Source of the DNA: Coprococcus_C hominis
GTDB lineage: Bacteria > Bacillota > Clostridia > Lachnospirales > Lachnospiraceae
Assembly: GCF_020687505.1 (NCBI RefSeq)
Contig: NZ_JAJEQT010000002.1
DNA: 64,000 bases
Reading direction: 5' to 3' (one strand)
A program made the position numbers and the translations under genes. Below the pieces are notes generated by a model. The model saw only the letters and a list, made by a program, of their open reading frames with translations. It was not told where the DNA came from and made no database searches. Each line of letters opens with the position of its first letter. Positions within the stretch are counted from its first letter, which is position 1. Positions 17,237 through 26,018 of the stretch are shown here, piece by piece.

Positions 17237-17809
17237 ATGAATATTATTTTATTAGCGATATCCGCTGCTCTTGTGAATAACGTTATCCTGAGCCAGTTCA
17301 TGGGTATCTGTCCGTTTTTAGGAGTATCAAAGAAGGTAAGCACCGCAGCCGGTATGGGTGGTGCGGTTATCTTCGTTATGACGATTGCTTCGGCAGTGAC
17401 AAGTGTGATTTATCATTTCGTGCTTGTGCCGCTTAAACTATCGTATCTGAACACGATCGTGTTTATCTTAGTCATTGCAGCACTGGTACAGTTTGTGGAG
17501 ATGTTCTTAAAGAAGACGATTCCATCGCTGTATGAGGCACTCGGTGTATACCTGCCACTGATCACAACGAACTGTGCTGTGCTTGGTATCGCACTGAAGA
17601 ATGTGCAGGATGGATTAAACATCGGGGAATCTATCATCAACGGTATGTTCTCCGCAGTCGGATTTGCAATTGCAATCATCGTAATGGCAGGTATCCGGGA
17701 GAAGATTGATAAAAACGATATACCGGAAAGCTTCAAAGGAGCGCCGATCGTGCTGATCACAGCCGGTCTTATGGCAATCGCTTTCCTTGGACTGAATGGT
17801 TTGATTTAG
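17237..17809 (+). CDS. rnfA: Rnf electron transport complex subunit A
   Basis: A 190-residue, six-helix partner of RnfE with the matching intramembrane cysteines (GICPFLGVSK and TTNCAVLGIA). AAAGGAGGAGTAGGAT precedes ATG 17237, three bases after rnfE. Length and motifs are standard. It is part of the ion-translocating membrane core. Confidence 0.96.
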   Translation: MNIILLAISAALVNNVILSQFMGICPFLGVSKKVSTAAGMGGAVIFVMTIASAVTSVIYHFVLVPLKLSYLNTIVFILVIAALVQFVEMFLKKTIPSLYEALGVYLPLITTNCAVLGIALKNVQDGLNIGESIINGMFSAVGFAIAIIVMAGIREKIDKNDIPESFKGAPIVLITAGLMAIAFLGLNGLI

Positions 17810-17822
17810 AGGAGGCGAAGAA

Positions 17823-18608
17823 ATGGGAGCATCGATTTTGTACGCGGCTGCGGTCATCGGAATTGTCGGAATTTTAGCGGGAATCCTCCTGGGCGTGGCA
17901 AGCGAGAAATTTAAAGTAAAAGTAGACGAGAAAGAAATCAAAGTGCGTGAGGCGTTGCCCGGCAACAACTGTGGAGGTTGCGGATATCCGGGCTGTGACG
18001 GTCTTGCGGCAGCGATTGCGAAGGGCGAAGCGAAGCCGGATGCCTGTCCGGTCGGTGGCGAAGCCGTAGCGAAGAAAATCGTAGAGATTGTCGGTGGGGA
18101 GATCGACAGTGTCAGACATGTGGCACATGTGAAATGTGCCGGAACGTGTGAGAAGGCAAAGGACGCTTACGATTATGTAGGCCCGGAGGACTGTCAGATT
18201 GCAGCCAATGCACCGGGCGGCGGATCAAAGGGATGCAGCTTCGGATGTCTTGGGTATGGTTCATGTAAGCGTGCCTGCCAGTTTGATGCAATTTCCATCG
18301 TAGATGGTGTGGCAGTTGTGGACAAAGACAAATGTAAGTCCTGCGGACAGTGTGTACTTGCCTGTCCGAGACATATCATCGAGATGGTACCGGAAGATGC
18401 CGGTGCAATCGTCGAGTGTAATTCGAAGGAATTTGGTAAAGACGTAAAGGCGGTCTGCAGCGCAGGCTGTATCGGATGTGGTCTGTGTCAGAGAAACTGT
18501 CCACAGGGCGCAATCACCGTGAAGGATCACCTTGCAGTCGTTGACTATGCAAAATGTACCGGCTGTGGCACCTGCAAGGAAAAGTGCCCGGTTAAAATAA
18601 TAAAGTAG
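17823..18608 (+). CDS. rnfB: Rnf electron transport complex subunit B
   Basis: A 261-residue ferredoxin-docking subunit. An N-terminal helix (about 5-25) is followed by the four-Cys 4Fe-4S domain NCGGCGYPGCDGLA...CPVGG, a further Cys-rich segment (CSFGCLGYGSCKRAC), and paired ferredoxin motifs CKSCGQCVLACP, CIGCGLCQRNCP and CTGCGTCKEKCP. It accepts electrons from reduced ferredoxin and passes them into the membrane part. It ends the operon; no ordinary terminator follows, only the long hairpin at 18614-18809. Confidence 0.96.
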   Translation: MGASILYAAAVIGIVGILAGILLGVASEKFKVKVDEKEIKVREALPGNNCGGCGYPGCDGLAAAIAKGEAKPDACPVGGEAVAKKIVEIVGGEIDSVRHVAHVKCAGTCEKAKDAYDYVGPEDCQIAANAPGGGSKGCSFGCLGYGSCKRACQFDAISIVDGVAVVDKDKCKSCGQCVLACPRHIIEMVPEDAGAIVECNSKEFGKDVKAVCSAGCIGCGLCQRNCPQGAITVKDHLAVVDYAKCTGCGTCKEKCPVKIIK

Positions 18609-18613
18609 ACGAT

Positions 18614-18809
18614 ATGTGTTAATATAATAAAGTGTATCAAGTTGTACATAATTACAATTCTGACACAGACCGTTGAAGCACGCTGGTACTTAATGAATGG
18701 CAAACTTGTTTGCCGTGAATTTAGTACCACTGCGTGATGAACCGAGCGAGAGCGTGTCTGTGTGGAATTCGTAATTATGTACGACTTGTATATCACGATA
18801 TTAATACAT
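18614..18809 (+). repeat. Long leader hairpin, copy 1 (before degV)
   Basis: About 196 bases fold into one imperfect hairpin that fills the gap between rnfB (stop ends 18608) and the degV ribosome site (18815). The outer stem pairs 18614-18664 with 18757-18809 (for example GTACATAATTAC on both strands) and has a sequence specific to this locus. The inner core, from CAGACCGTTGAAGCAC (18666) to GAGCGAGAGCGTGTCTG (about 18745-18761), is shared with copy 2. Inside the core, GGTACT pairs with AGTACC, and GGCAAAC with GTTTGCC around a TT loop. See findings. Confidence 0.8.
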
Positions 18810-18824
18810 AAGATGGGAGAGAGT

Positions 18825-19700
18825 ATGGGAAGAGATTACGTTATTATCACTGATTCATCGAACGATTTACCAGCCGGCTATGCCGAGGAACAGGGCGTCG
18901 TGATTATTCCAATCAGCTTTGAAATCGGCGATGAAGTATTTGATGGAAGAGAAAAAACACTGACAAAGAAAGAGTTCTATGACCGCATGCGTGCGGGACA
19001 GGGAACAAAGACAGCAGCGCCGAACATCAACGATATTGAAGAGGAGTTTGAGAAGGCACTGTCCGCAGGAAAAGACGTATTATTTACCTGTCTTTCCTCC
19101 GGTATCAGCAGTACGATCAACAACGCGTTTGTATGCAAGGAAGAGATGCAGGAGAAATATCCGGATGCAGAGATCTGTGTCTTCGATTCCATCTGTGCGA
19201 GTGGTGGACACGGTCTGTTGATCTACCATGCGATTGAGAACAAGAAAAAGGGCATGTCTGTCACAGAGAACATGCAGGCACTCGAAGAGTTAAAGCACCG
19301 TATCGTGCACAAATTCACGGTGGATGATCTCACCTATCTGCAGAGAGGTGGACGAATCTCCAAGACGGCAGCAGTCATCGGTGGTATGATCCAGTTGAAA
19401 CCGGTTCTGCATGTGGATACAGAGGGAAGACTTGCAGCTGAGAGTAAAGTGCGTGGACGTAAGAAAGCGTTAAACCAGCTGCTTGCAGAGATGGATATCT
19501 GTACAGGGAGCTATGCAGACAAGCAGGATGTAGTACTGATCTGTCACGCGGATTGTCCGGAGGATGCGGAGTATGTCCGGGCAAAGGTAGAGGAGAAGTA
19601 TCATCCAAATAAGATCATCATGAGCGAGGTCGGACCAATCGTCGGAGCACACGTTGGACCGGGAACGATGGTACTTATTTTTGAAGGTGACAAGCGATAA
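18825..19700 (+). CDS. DegV family fatty-acid-binding protein
   Basis: A 291-residue protein of the DegV/FakB fold: N-terminal ITDSSNDLP, a first domain ending near CLSSGISST, and a C-terminal domain with a GPIVGAHVGPGT motif. FakB proteins present fatty acids to the kinase FakA for phospholipid synthesis; some DegV paralogues have other lipid ligands. ATG 18825 is set by GGGAGAG (18815-18821); an in-frame upstream ATG would lie inside the hairpin. A terminator-like structure that overlaps the ylmC start follows. Confidence 0.92.
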   Translation: MGRDYVIITDSSNDLPAGYAEEQGVVIIPISFEIGDEVFDGREKTLTKKEFYDRMRAGQGTKTAAPNINDIEEEFEKALSAGKDVLFTCLSSGISSTINNAFVCKEEMQEKYPDAEICVFDSICASGGHGLLIYHAIENKKKGMSVTENMQALEELKHRIVHKFTVDDLTYLQRGGRISKTAAVIGGMIQLKPVLHVDTEGRLAAESKVRGRKKALNQLLAEMDICTGSYADKQDVVLICHADCPEDAEYVRAKVEEKYHPNKIIMSEVGPIVGAHVGPGTMVLIFEGDKR

Positions 19701-19704
19701 GATT

Positions 19705-19750
19705 TCGCATATACTAACTATAAAAAGCGAAGGTATGCGATGCGCTTTTT
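19705..19750 (+). promoter_or_regulatory. Two crossing hairpins over the ylmC start codon
   Basis: TCGCATA (19705-19711) can pair with TATGCGA (19734-19740), and AAAAAGCG (19722-19729) with CGCTTTTT (19743-19750). The pairings cross, so they form a pseudoknot or exclude one another. The ylmC ATG (19740) and its GAAGG site lie inside. The second pairing ends in five Ts and may also terminate degV transcripts. Confidence 0.5.
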
Positions 19751-20006
19751 AGAATTAAAAGAAAAAGAAGTTATAAACTGCAAAGATTGCAGGCGGCTCG
19801 GCTATGTTGCCGATGTCGAGTTTGATTGTGAGACAGGGAAGATACTTGCAATCATCGTACCGGGACCGGGCAAATTATTTTCCTGCTTTGGTTCGGGAAC
19901 GGAATATTACATTCGGTATTGCAACATTGTGCGTATCGGACCGGACATTGTTCTGGTCGATATTGATGCCTGCGATATACGGAAAATTCAGGGAGGAAAG
20001 GAATAA
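19740..20006 (+). CDS. ylmC: YlmC/YmxH family PRC-barrel protein
   Basis: An 88-residue PRC-barrel protein of the YlmC/YmxH group found in spore-forming Firmicutes and relatives. MRFLELKEKEVINCKDCRRL and the GYVADVEFDCETGKILAIIV strand pattern fit the family. Its role is unclear; it is often near sporulation or division genes. The weak GAAGG site and the ATG lie within two overlapping hairpins. nrdR follows four bases after the stop. Confidence 0.85.
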   Translation: MRFLELKEKEVINCKDCRRLGYVADVEFDCETGKILAIIVPGPGKLFSCFGSGTEYYIRYCNIVRIGPDIVLVDIDACDIRKIQGGKE

Positions 20007-20010
20007 ACAT

Positions 20011-20466
20011 ATGAAGTGCCCATTTTGCGGAGATGATAATACGCGTGTGATTGACTCAAGACCAGCAGATGACAACGAGGCAATCCGTAGAAGAAGACAG
20101 TGTGATGAATGTGGAAAGCGTTTTACTACGTATGAGAAGGTAGAGACGATTCCTCTGATTGTAATCAAGAAGGATAAGAATCGTGAGACATATGACCGTT
20201 CCAAGATTGAGTCAGGAGTGGTACGTTCCTGTCACAAACGTCCGGTATCTGTGGATCAGATCGAGGCATGTGTGGATGAGATCGAGAACAAGATTTTCAA
20301 TCTCGGCGTGCGTGAAATCGAAAGCGAGAAGATTGGTGAGATTGTAATGGATCAGATTCGTGATCTGGATCAGGTTGCATATGTGCGTTTCGCATCCGTC
20401 TACCGTCAGTTCAAGGATGCGGATACGTTTATGAGTGAGTTGAAGAAGCTTCTGGATACAAAGTAG
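20011..20466 (+). CDS. nrdR: Transcriptional repressor NrdR
   Basis: A 151-residue regulator of ribonucleotide reductase genes. The N-terminal zinc ribbon is CPFCG...CDECGKRF; the ATP-cone follows (RPVSVDQIEACVDEIENKIF). It senses ATP/dATP and binds NrdR boxes. ATG 20011 has GGAGGAAAGGAAT upstream. No ribonucleotide reductase gene is in the window. yigZ follows after 20 bases. Confidence 0.96.
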   Translation: MKCPFCGDDNTRVIDSRPADDNEAIRRRRQCDECGKRFTTYEKVETIPLIVIKKDKNRETYDRSKIESGVVRSCHKRPVSVDQIEACVDEIENKIFNLGVREIESEKIGEIVMDQIRDLDQVAYVRFASVYRQFKDADTFMSELKKLLDTK

Positions 20467-20486
20467 ACGGAACTGAAAGGGACGTT

Positions 20487-21101
20487 ATGGATTATATCAA
20501 ACTGATCGAAGGTGCAGAGGGCGAGATTGTCGAGAAGAAATCCCGTTTTATTGCGCAGATTGCCCCGGTTGAGACAGAAGAAGAGGCGTATGCATTTATC
20601 GAGAAGATTAAGAAGAAGCATTACGATGCACGGCATAACTGCTTTGCATTTTCCGTGGGCGCTGAGATGCCGCTGCTCCGGTTCTCGGATGATGGAGAAC
20701 CACAGGGCACTGCAGGAAAGCCGATGCTGGAGTTGATTCAGAATTCTGGAATCCATGATATCTGTGTGGTTGTGACACGGTATTTTGGCGGTACACTGCT
20801 TGGTACGGGCGGACTTGTCCGTGCATATACGCAGGCAACAAAGGAAGCCCTAGAAGCGTGTACGACGAAGTTAATGCAACAGTTGCTTCCTGTTTTGATC
20901 CGGACGAATTATACGGATATGGGGAAAATACAATATATCCTGAATACGAGACAGGTTGCGATCATCAACACGGAATTCGCAGAGGATGTGGTCTTTACGG
21001 TACATATTCCGGTTGGCGATGCGAAAGCAATCTTAAAAGAGATAACCGATGCGACGAATGCAAGAGCGCAGATCGAAGAACAGGACGAGATCTTTGGATG
21101 A
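20487..21101 (+). CDS. YigZ/IMPACT family protein
   Basis: A 204-residue protein with the N-terminal UPF0029 domain (KSRFIAQIAPVETEEEAYAF, HNCFAFSVG, FSDDGEPQGTAGKPML, RYFGGTLLGTGGLVRAY) and a C-terminal DUF1949 ferredoxin-like half. The family is related to eukaryotic IMPACT, a regulator of translation-stress kinases; its bacterial role is not settled. Its stop codon lies inside the terminator stem. Confidence 0.92.
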   Translation: MDYIKLIEGAEGEIVEKKSRFIAQIAPVETEEEAYAFIEKIKKKHYDARHNCFAFSVGAEMPLLRFSDDGEPQGTAGKPMLELIQNSGIHDICVVVTRYFGGTLLGTGGLVRAYTQATKEALEACTTKLMQQLLPVLIRTNYTDMGKIQYILNTRQVAIINTEFAEDVVFTVHIPVGDAKAILKEITDATNARAQIEEQDEIFG

Positions 21102-21116
21102 TCTCGTCCTGTTTTT
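21082..21116 (+). terminator. Terminator overlapping the yigZ stop codon
   Basis: AGGACGAGATC pairs perfectly with GATCTCGTCCT and is followed by GTTTTT. The TGA stop (21099-21101) lies at the top of the right arm, so the last codons double as terminator stem. Confidence 0.88.
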
Positions 21117-21159
21117 GTATCATATTAAATGTATGTTCCAATAATTAAAAAATATGAAA

Positions 21160-22092
21160 TCATAGAATATAATTCACGAAGAAATATACGATGGTAATCA
21201 GTAAAAGCACCGGGATCCACTTGGCAAGTGTCCGGCTTTTTTTGATAAACACCGAAAGTACAAGCGACAGAAGATAGGCAAGCAGACTGACAAGTGTTAC
21301 CTGTAACAGAGTTGCAGTTCCGTAGGTGATGCCGTTGCATAGCATGCCGATTCCGTAGATTGGAAGGATGCCAGCCAGAAGTCCCGTGCATAAAATACTA
21401 TATCTGCGTCTGCCGGAAAGTGCAATGTAGATGCCACGCTCCTGATCCTGTAAGAACAGCATCAGACTGAATAATGAGGCAAACAGGATGAGCAGACAGG
21501 TACATTCGAAGATTGGAAGCTGGATACGGTAGGTATTTTCCTTATAATCATAAGCACCATCTGTGACGGACGACATACGGAAGATCGTATCGCTGTCCAT
21601 GTATGTCTGCATACGGCTTTTTAAATCTTCGGATAACGCTGCATCGTCAATCGTGTCAACTAAGATCTGTGGGGAAGCAACCTTGAAGATATAATGGAAG
21701 AATGTCTCGCTGATGGCAGAGGAAAGTGTGCTTGCGCTTGTCTCGTACAAGGAAATCTTCGGTTCTCCGGAGCCTGCAATGTAGCCGGAGAAAAATCCAT
21801 CTGGCAGGACAAAACCGCATTCTGCATCACCCGCCTGTACATCCCGGATTACATCTGTGGACGCATCTACATAATAAAACTGATAGAGCGAGGCACTAGC
21901 ATCTAATTCCTCTTTGAACTGTGTCGTATACGCACTGGTATCTTCCAGATATACGGCAACACGGATTTCTGTGGACTGGCTTTTCGCTGGAAGCAATGCA
22001 TAGATTCCAGTTAAGATGAGCAGGACGCCCAGCATGCACCAATATAGCTTTCGATGTAAAATTCGTTTCCATGCGACAATCAGTCGGTTCAT
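21160..22092 (-). CDS. ABC-2 type transporter permease
   Basis: A 310-residue permease, third gene of a leftward operon. One N-terminal helix (about 15-33), an extracytoplasmic domain of about 150 residues, then five helices at the C terminus (about 190-300). It begins 18 bases downstream of the second permease. Two homologous permeases with one ATPase suggest a heterodimeric exporter. Substrate unknown. Confidence 0.82.
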   Translation of the reverse strand: MNRLIVAWKRILHRKLYWCMLGVLLILTGIYALLPAKSQSTEIRVAVYLEDTSAYTTQFKEELDASASLYQFYYVDASTDVIRDVQAGDAECGFVLPDGFFSGYIAGSGEPKISLYETSASTLSSAISETFFHYIFKVASPQILVDTIDDAALSEDLKSRMQTYMDSDTIFRMSSVTDGAYDYKENTYRIQLPIFECTCLLILFASLFSLMLFLQDQERGIYIALSGRRRYSILCTGLLAGILPIYGIGMLCNGITYGTATLLQVTLVSLLAYLLSLVLSVFIKKSRTLAKWIPVLLLITIVYFFVNYIL

Positions 22093-22110
22093 AACAAAAC
22101 TCCCAAATGT

Positions 22111-23226
22111 TTAATAAAGTGCGTGGCAGAAAATCTGCATTACATACGTTCCCGGCAGATACGGACGGATCTGCTGTATCACCTTTGGCAGCAGAACATC
22201 CGGTAGAAGTCCGCCACCGCAGTAGGCAAGCACCAGCACAACAAATAACAGACAGATATTTGCGGAAAAGGTACTTCTGGAAAAGGTTGCGATTCCGGCG
22301 ATCAGCAGTGCAATCAAAAGCAGTGCAGGGATGATCGTCAGAAGTCCGTTCAGGTTTGCGTGCCCCATCCAGATGGAGATTCCGATATAGCACGGCAGGA
22401 ACAGGATATACAGAGCTAAAAATGTATGGATCATGTTTGCTGCCAGTATATGTCCGCGGTTTAGGTGATACAGCTTCATGCATTCGCAGATGCCATTTCC
22501 GGTTCCCTGTAAATATGGAATCAGCAGGAATGCAAGAAAACAGAGACTTAATATAATCGCAAATGCGGCATAGTGCTGTGTGAGTGTCACACTTCCTGCA
22601 TCCTCTGCCTGTATCGTCTTCATATAATTTGTCTTGTTCATGACACGGTCTAGGTATACGAAGTTCACACGGTTGGAAAGCTCACGTATCTGTTCCGGTG
22701 TAAATTCGTGGGCACGTGTCGTGTCAAGGCCGCTGTAAATACCAGCCTGAGCAGTTCCGAGCAGTCCGGCGTAGGACATGAACAATTCGTTGATGATATA
22801 AGAGGATATGGAGCTGTTGTCGTAAACAACGATATCAAGCGGTACATTTGTACTGTCCATAATTCCAGAGAAAAACTGCTCCGGGACGATGATCAGATAC
22901 AGGATTTCATGCGAAGCAAGCATGTTATAGCCTTCCTCGACGCTGTTTACCTGTACGAGCTGGACGGTTTCCTCCATTCCTTCTAAATCCTGTAACATAC
23001 CAATGCCAAGCTGGTTTAGGTCCAGGTTGTCGTCCTGTGGCAGATAGTATCCGATGGAAATCGCAGAAAATACATTTTCCTTATATAGATGTCTGGATAG
23101 ATAAAATCCTGCGGTTCCAGTCAGGAGAAGCAACAGTAACAATGAGACAAACGTCGATGGCAGATAGTGTAACAGCCGTTTGCAGTTGGCGCGGATGAAA
23201 TTGAAAAACATATGGATGTGAGACAT
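22111..23226 (-). CDS. ABC-2 type transporter permease
   Basis: A 371-residue permease with the same layout as its downstream neighbour: helix at about 22-43, an extracytoplasmic domain to about 225, then six helices to the C terminus. It starts 15 bases after the ATPase gene, with GAGGAACTT before the ATG. With the ATPase and second permease it makes a three-gene exporter operon. No immunity or peptide gene is visible nearby to suggest a bacteriocin cargo. Confidence 0.83.
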   Translation of the reverse strand: MSHIHMFFNFIRANCKRLLHYLPSTFVSLLLLLLLTGTAGFYLSRHLYKENVFSAISIGYYLPQDDNLDLNQLGIGMLQDLEGMEETVQLVQVNSVEEGYNMLASHEILYLIIVPEQFFSGIMDSTNVPLDIVVYDNSSISSYIINELFMSYAGLLGTAQAGIYSGLDTTRAHEFTPEQIRELSNRVNFVYLDRVMNKTNYMKTIQAEDAGSVTLTQHYAAFAIILSLCFLAFLLIPYLQGTGNGICECMKLYHLNRGHILAANMIHTFLALYILFLPCYIGISIWMGHANLNGLLTIIPALLLIALLIAGIATFSRSTFSANICLLFVVLVLAYCGGGLLPDVLLPKVIQQIRPYLPGTYVMQIFCHALY

Positions 23227-23241
23227 AAGTTCCTCTTAAAT

Positions 23242-23868
23242 TTAATTTCTTAGCAGATCAATATAATTAGTGCCCTCTGGCAGATGCGACGCATCGAAGA
23301 GTGTGCCATTTTTCAGAAGATAGACTGTGTGGCAGAACTGAAAAACGGCTTCCTCATGGGAGGCAATCACAATGGAATTTCCAAGACTTAAATAATAACG
23401 CATAAACTGCATGGCATCCTGTTTGGCTGGAAGATCCAGTGCTGCAAATGGCTCATCCATCAGCAGAATCTGTGGTGCATCGAGCAGGGCACACGCGAGA
23501 CTGAGCCGCTTTTTCATACCACCGGACATATTTTTGACCGGAGTATCCAGAAATGTCTGGATTCCAAGCTGGGCGAGCGGTGGTGCCTGCAATGCCTGCA
23601 GGATTTCGGATTTGCGTTTGTTCGTCCACATACGCAGATTATCCACAGGCTTTAGCTCATCATAGAGCGGATTTTCCTGTGGGACATAGCCGATTCTTAC
23701 ATCTGGTGTTCCGGCATATTTTTTTGCAATGCAGGAAAGCAACGTGGATTTCCCGGAGCCGTTGACGCCTAAAATCCCGATGGCACAGCCTTCCGGGACG
23801 GGAAAAGACACATCGTTCAGCACCTGTTTTTTTCCGTATGATTTTGAGATATGTTCAATCTGAAACAT
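23242..23868 (-). CDS. ABC transporter ATP-binding protein
   Basis: A 208-residue ATPase at the head of the exporter operon. Walker A GVNGSGKS, signature MSGGMKKR, Walker B ILLMDEPFAAL, switch His in IASHE. ATG 23868 (MFQIEHISKSYG) is set by AAAGGAG at 23874-23880. It lacks the longer C-terminal extension of the first ABC system in the window. Confidence 0.92.
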   Translation of the reverse strand: MFQIEHISKSYGKKQVLNDVSFPVPEGCAIGILGVNGSGKSTLLSCIAKKYAGTPDVRIGYVPQENPLYDELKPVDNLRMWTNKRKSEILQALQAPPLAQLGIQTFLDTPVKNMSGGMKKRLSLACALLDAPQILLMDEPFAALDLPAKQDAMQFMRYYLSLGNSIVIASHEEAVFQFCHTVYLLKNGTLFDASHLPEGTNYIDLLRN

Positions 23869-23995
23869 AATAACTCCTTTGATTGGTTTTCGATTGCGAT
23901 TTTTGCATCCGTTCAAGTCTTTGGTTCTTTGAATTAAGATAGCATTTTTAGGTAGAATATACAAGTAGAAAGCGCGGATAAGTGGATTTTGTCTA

Positions 23996-24024
23996 TGGAC
24001 TTTATATTACAAATTTGCTATAAT
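23996..24024 (+). promoter_or_regulatory. Promoter before the second chemoreceptor
   Basis: TGGACT (23996-24001), 17 bases, then consensus TATAAT (24019-24024). A start near 24031 would leave about 70 bases of leader before ATG 24102. Confidence 0.6.
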
Positions 24025-24101
24025 TTTAAACATATATGACATGGCGTATATTTATGCGCAACGGAAACTTGTTAGAACGAAAGACATGGGGTACATACAT
24101 T

Positions 24102-26006
24102 ATGAATGGAACGAGATTAGCGAAGAAAAATGATCTGGCGATGAAGGTGATGGTTGCTTTTGCAATCGCGAAAATCGTAGTATTGATTATTAATCATAAG
24201 ACACAGGAGGGATTTGTGCCGCTGCTGGTATTATTTGCATTGTTTGCGGTTGGAAATGTTGTGTTCCAGCTGATCAATGACCGCAGTGAACTGATGAAAT
24301 TCACATCGGTCACAGCATTTTCTGTGCTGGTACTTGTGTCTGTATTTGTATCCGGCTCGGTGATGGAGGCACTTCCGATCTTTATCGCGATGGGCATGTG
24401 TATCATCTATATGGATACGTTCCATATCCGTGTGACATGTGGCGTATCAACACTCGGCATTCTGGTTGAGACGATCATTCAGATCGCAAAGCATGGATTT
24501 GCACTATCAGCTACATGGATAGAGATTCTGCTTTTAGCAGCTATTTTCACATTTGGAATTCTGATGGCTTGTAACATTACTTTGCGCGAGCAGGAGACAG
24601 ACCGTCAGGAAATTGAGTACCATGTTGCATATCAGGAAGAAATCACAGAGAACATGGTCAAGGTCGTTGATAACGGAAATGCGCATATCGAGCAGCTGCA
24701 GTCAAAGCTGGATAACTTCCAGGCAGCGACAGCAGAAGTAACGAAGTCTGTTGATGCCATTTCAACCGGCGTTACCGATACGGCAGAGAATATGGAAGTG
24801 TCAACAACGATGACACAGCAGATTCAGGATATTATTGATAACCTGATCGACGTCAAGGACAATACCGTACAGTCGACACACCGGGCAATCGAATCTGTAA
24901 AGTCCGGTTTAGATATTATTGAAAGTCTGAAGGATAAGTCGGACGATATCAATGTTGCAAATGAAGATGTAACACGTGTATCCGAAGAACTCTGCGAGAA
25001 GATCCAGTCTGCAGAGGAGATCACACAGATCATCTATCAGATCTCCAGCCAGACAAATCTGCTTGCGTTAAATGCGAGCATTGAGGCAGCACGTGCCGGA
25101 GAACAGGGACGTGGATTTGCCGTAGTTGCAGATGAAATCCGGAAGCTGGCAGATGATACAAGAAGTTCCATCGATAGCATCACACAGCTTCTGAAGGGTG
25201 TGACAGATCTTGCCAATCACACATCGGATCTGGTTCGAAGAAGTGTAGAGGCGGTATCTGAGCAGGCAAAATATATTGAGGCGGCAGACGGAAGCTTCCA
25301 GACAATTGCAGGTGCGGTTGAGGAGTTATCTGGCGATATGAAGCAGCTTGATAAGCTGTCCGGTAATCTGGATGCGTCGAACAATTCCATTATCGACGGA
25401 CTGGCAAACCAGCAGGCAGCCAGCGAGGAAATCGCAGCAAATGCGCAGTCATCCGCGAATCTGTGTGAGACAAACTTAAATGAATTAAACGGTGTGATTG
25501 ATGAGTTAAATGAGATTGCGAAGATTATCGGAAGTCTGCGTGCGGCTGATTTAGAAGAAATCAATAAGATGTTAGATGAGACAACCGTTCAGACTGTATC
25601 TCGTGACACAACCGATTATTCAGATTATTTTTCAGAGGATGATGGACAGGAAGCAGAGGCTCCTGCGAGTGCATCCGCAGAGGAAGATGACGCAGAGGAG
25701 TCCGAATCCGAAGAGACAGAACCGGCGGAGACAGATTCAACGGAAGAGACAGAACCGGTGGAGACAGATCCAACCGAAGATGCGTCGGAGGAAACATGCG
25801 AAGATTCTGAGGATACACAGGCTGGGATAGATGAAGCATATGAATCCTGGGAAGATGCAGAAGACAGCGGAGAAAACAGTGGAATAGAAGAAAACCGGGA
25901 TGAAGAAGCAACAGAAGAAGATGAAGAGATAAGTGAAGATCCCGAAACGGAAGATGATACAGCATATGACGAGGAAACAGACGAAGAGGACTCTGATCAG
26001 GAATAA
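24102..26006 (+). CDS. Membrane chemoreceptor-like protein with acidic tail
   Basis: A 634-residue protein. The N-terminal 180 residues hold about six hydrophobic helices with almost no extracytoplasmic loop, unlike the two-helix layout of most chemoreceptors. The signalling coiled coil has the hairpin-tip signature ITQIIYQISSQTNLLALNAS with IEAARAGEQGRGFAVVADEI. No HAMP domain is obvious. The last 130 residues (bases about 25610-26003) are mostly Glu, Asp, Ser and Thr with ETEPAETD-like repeats. ATG 24102 fits the promoter; an ATG at 24036 lies almost on the predicted transcript start. The signal may be sensed within the membrane. Confidence 0.88.
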   Translation: MNGTRLAKKNDLAMKVMVAFAIAKIVVLIINHKTQEGFVPLLVLFALFAVGNVVFQLINDRSELMKFTSVTAFSVLVLVSVFVSGSVMEALPIFIAMGMCIIYMDTFHIRVTCGVSTLGILVETIIQIAKHGFALSATWIEILLLAAIFTFGILMACNITLREQETDRQEIEYHVAYQEEITENMVKVVDNGNAHIEQLQSKLDNFQAATAEVTKSVDAISTGVTDTAENMEVSTTMTQQIQDIIDNLIDVKDNTVQSTHRAIESVKSGLDIIESLKDKSDDINVANEDVTRVSEELCEKIQSAEEITQIIYQISSQTNLLALNASIEAARAGEQGRGFAVVADEIRKLADDTRSSIDSITQLLKGVTDLANHTSDLVRRSVEAVSEQAKYIEAADGSFQTIAGAVEELSGDMKQLDKLSGNLDASNNSIIDGLANQQAASEEIAANAQSSANLCETNLNELNGVIDELNEIAKIIGSLRAADLEEINKMLDETTVQTVSRDTTDYSDYFSEDDGQEAEAPASASAEEDDAEESESEETEPAETDSTEETEPVETDPTEDASEETCEDSEDTQAGIDEAYESWEDAEDSGENSGIEENRDEEATEEDEEISEDPETEDDTAYDEETDEEDSDQE

Positions 26007-26018
26007 TCAGTAGTCCTC
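25986..26018. terminator. Hairpin made from two converging gene ends
   Basis: GAGGACT-CTGAT pairs with ATCAG-AGTCCTC (one bulged T). It spans the stops of the chemoreceptor (ends 26006) and the leftward gene (ends 26007). There is no T tract, so termination is only possible, not shown. Confidence 0.5.
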
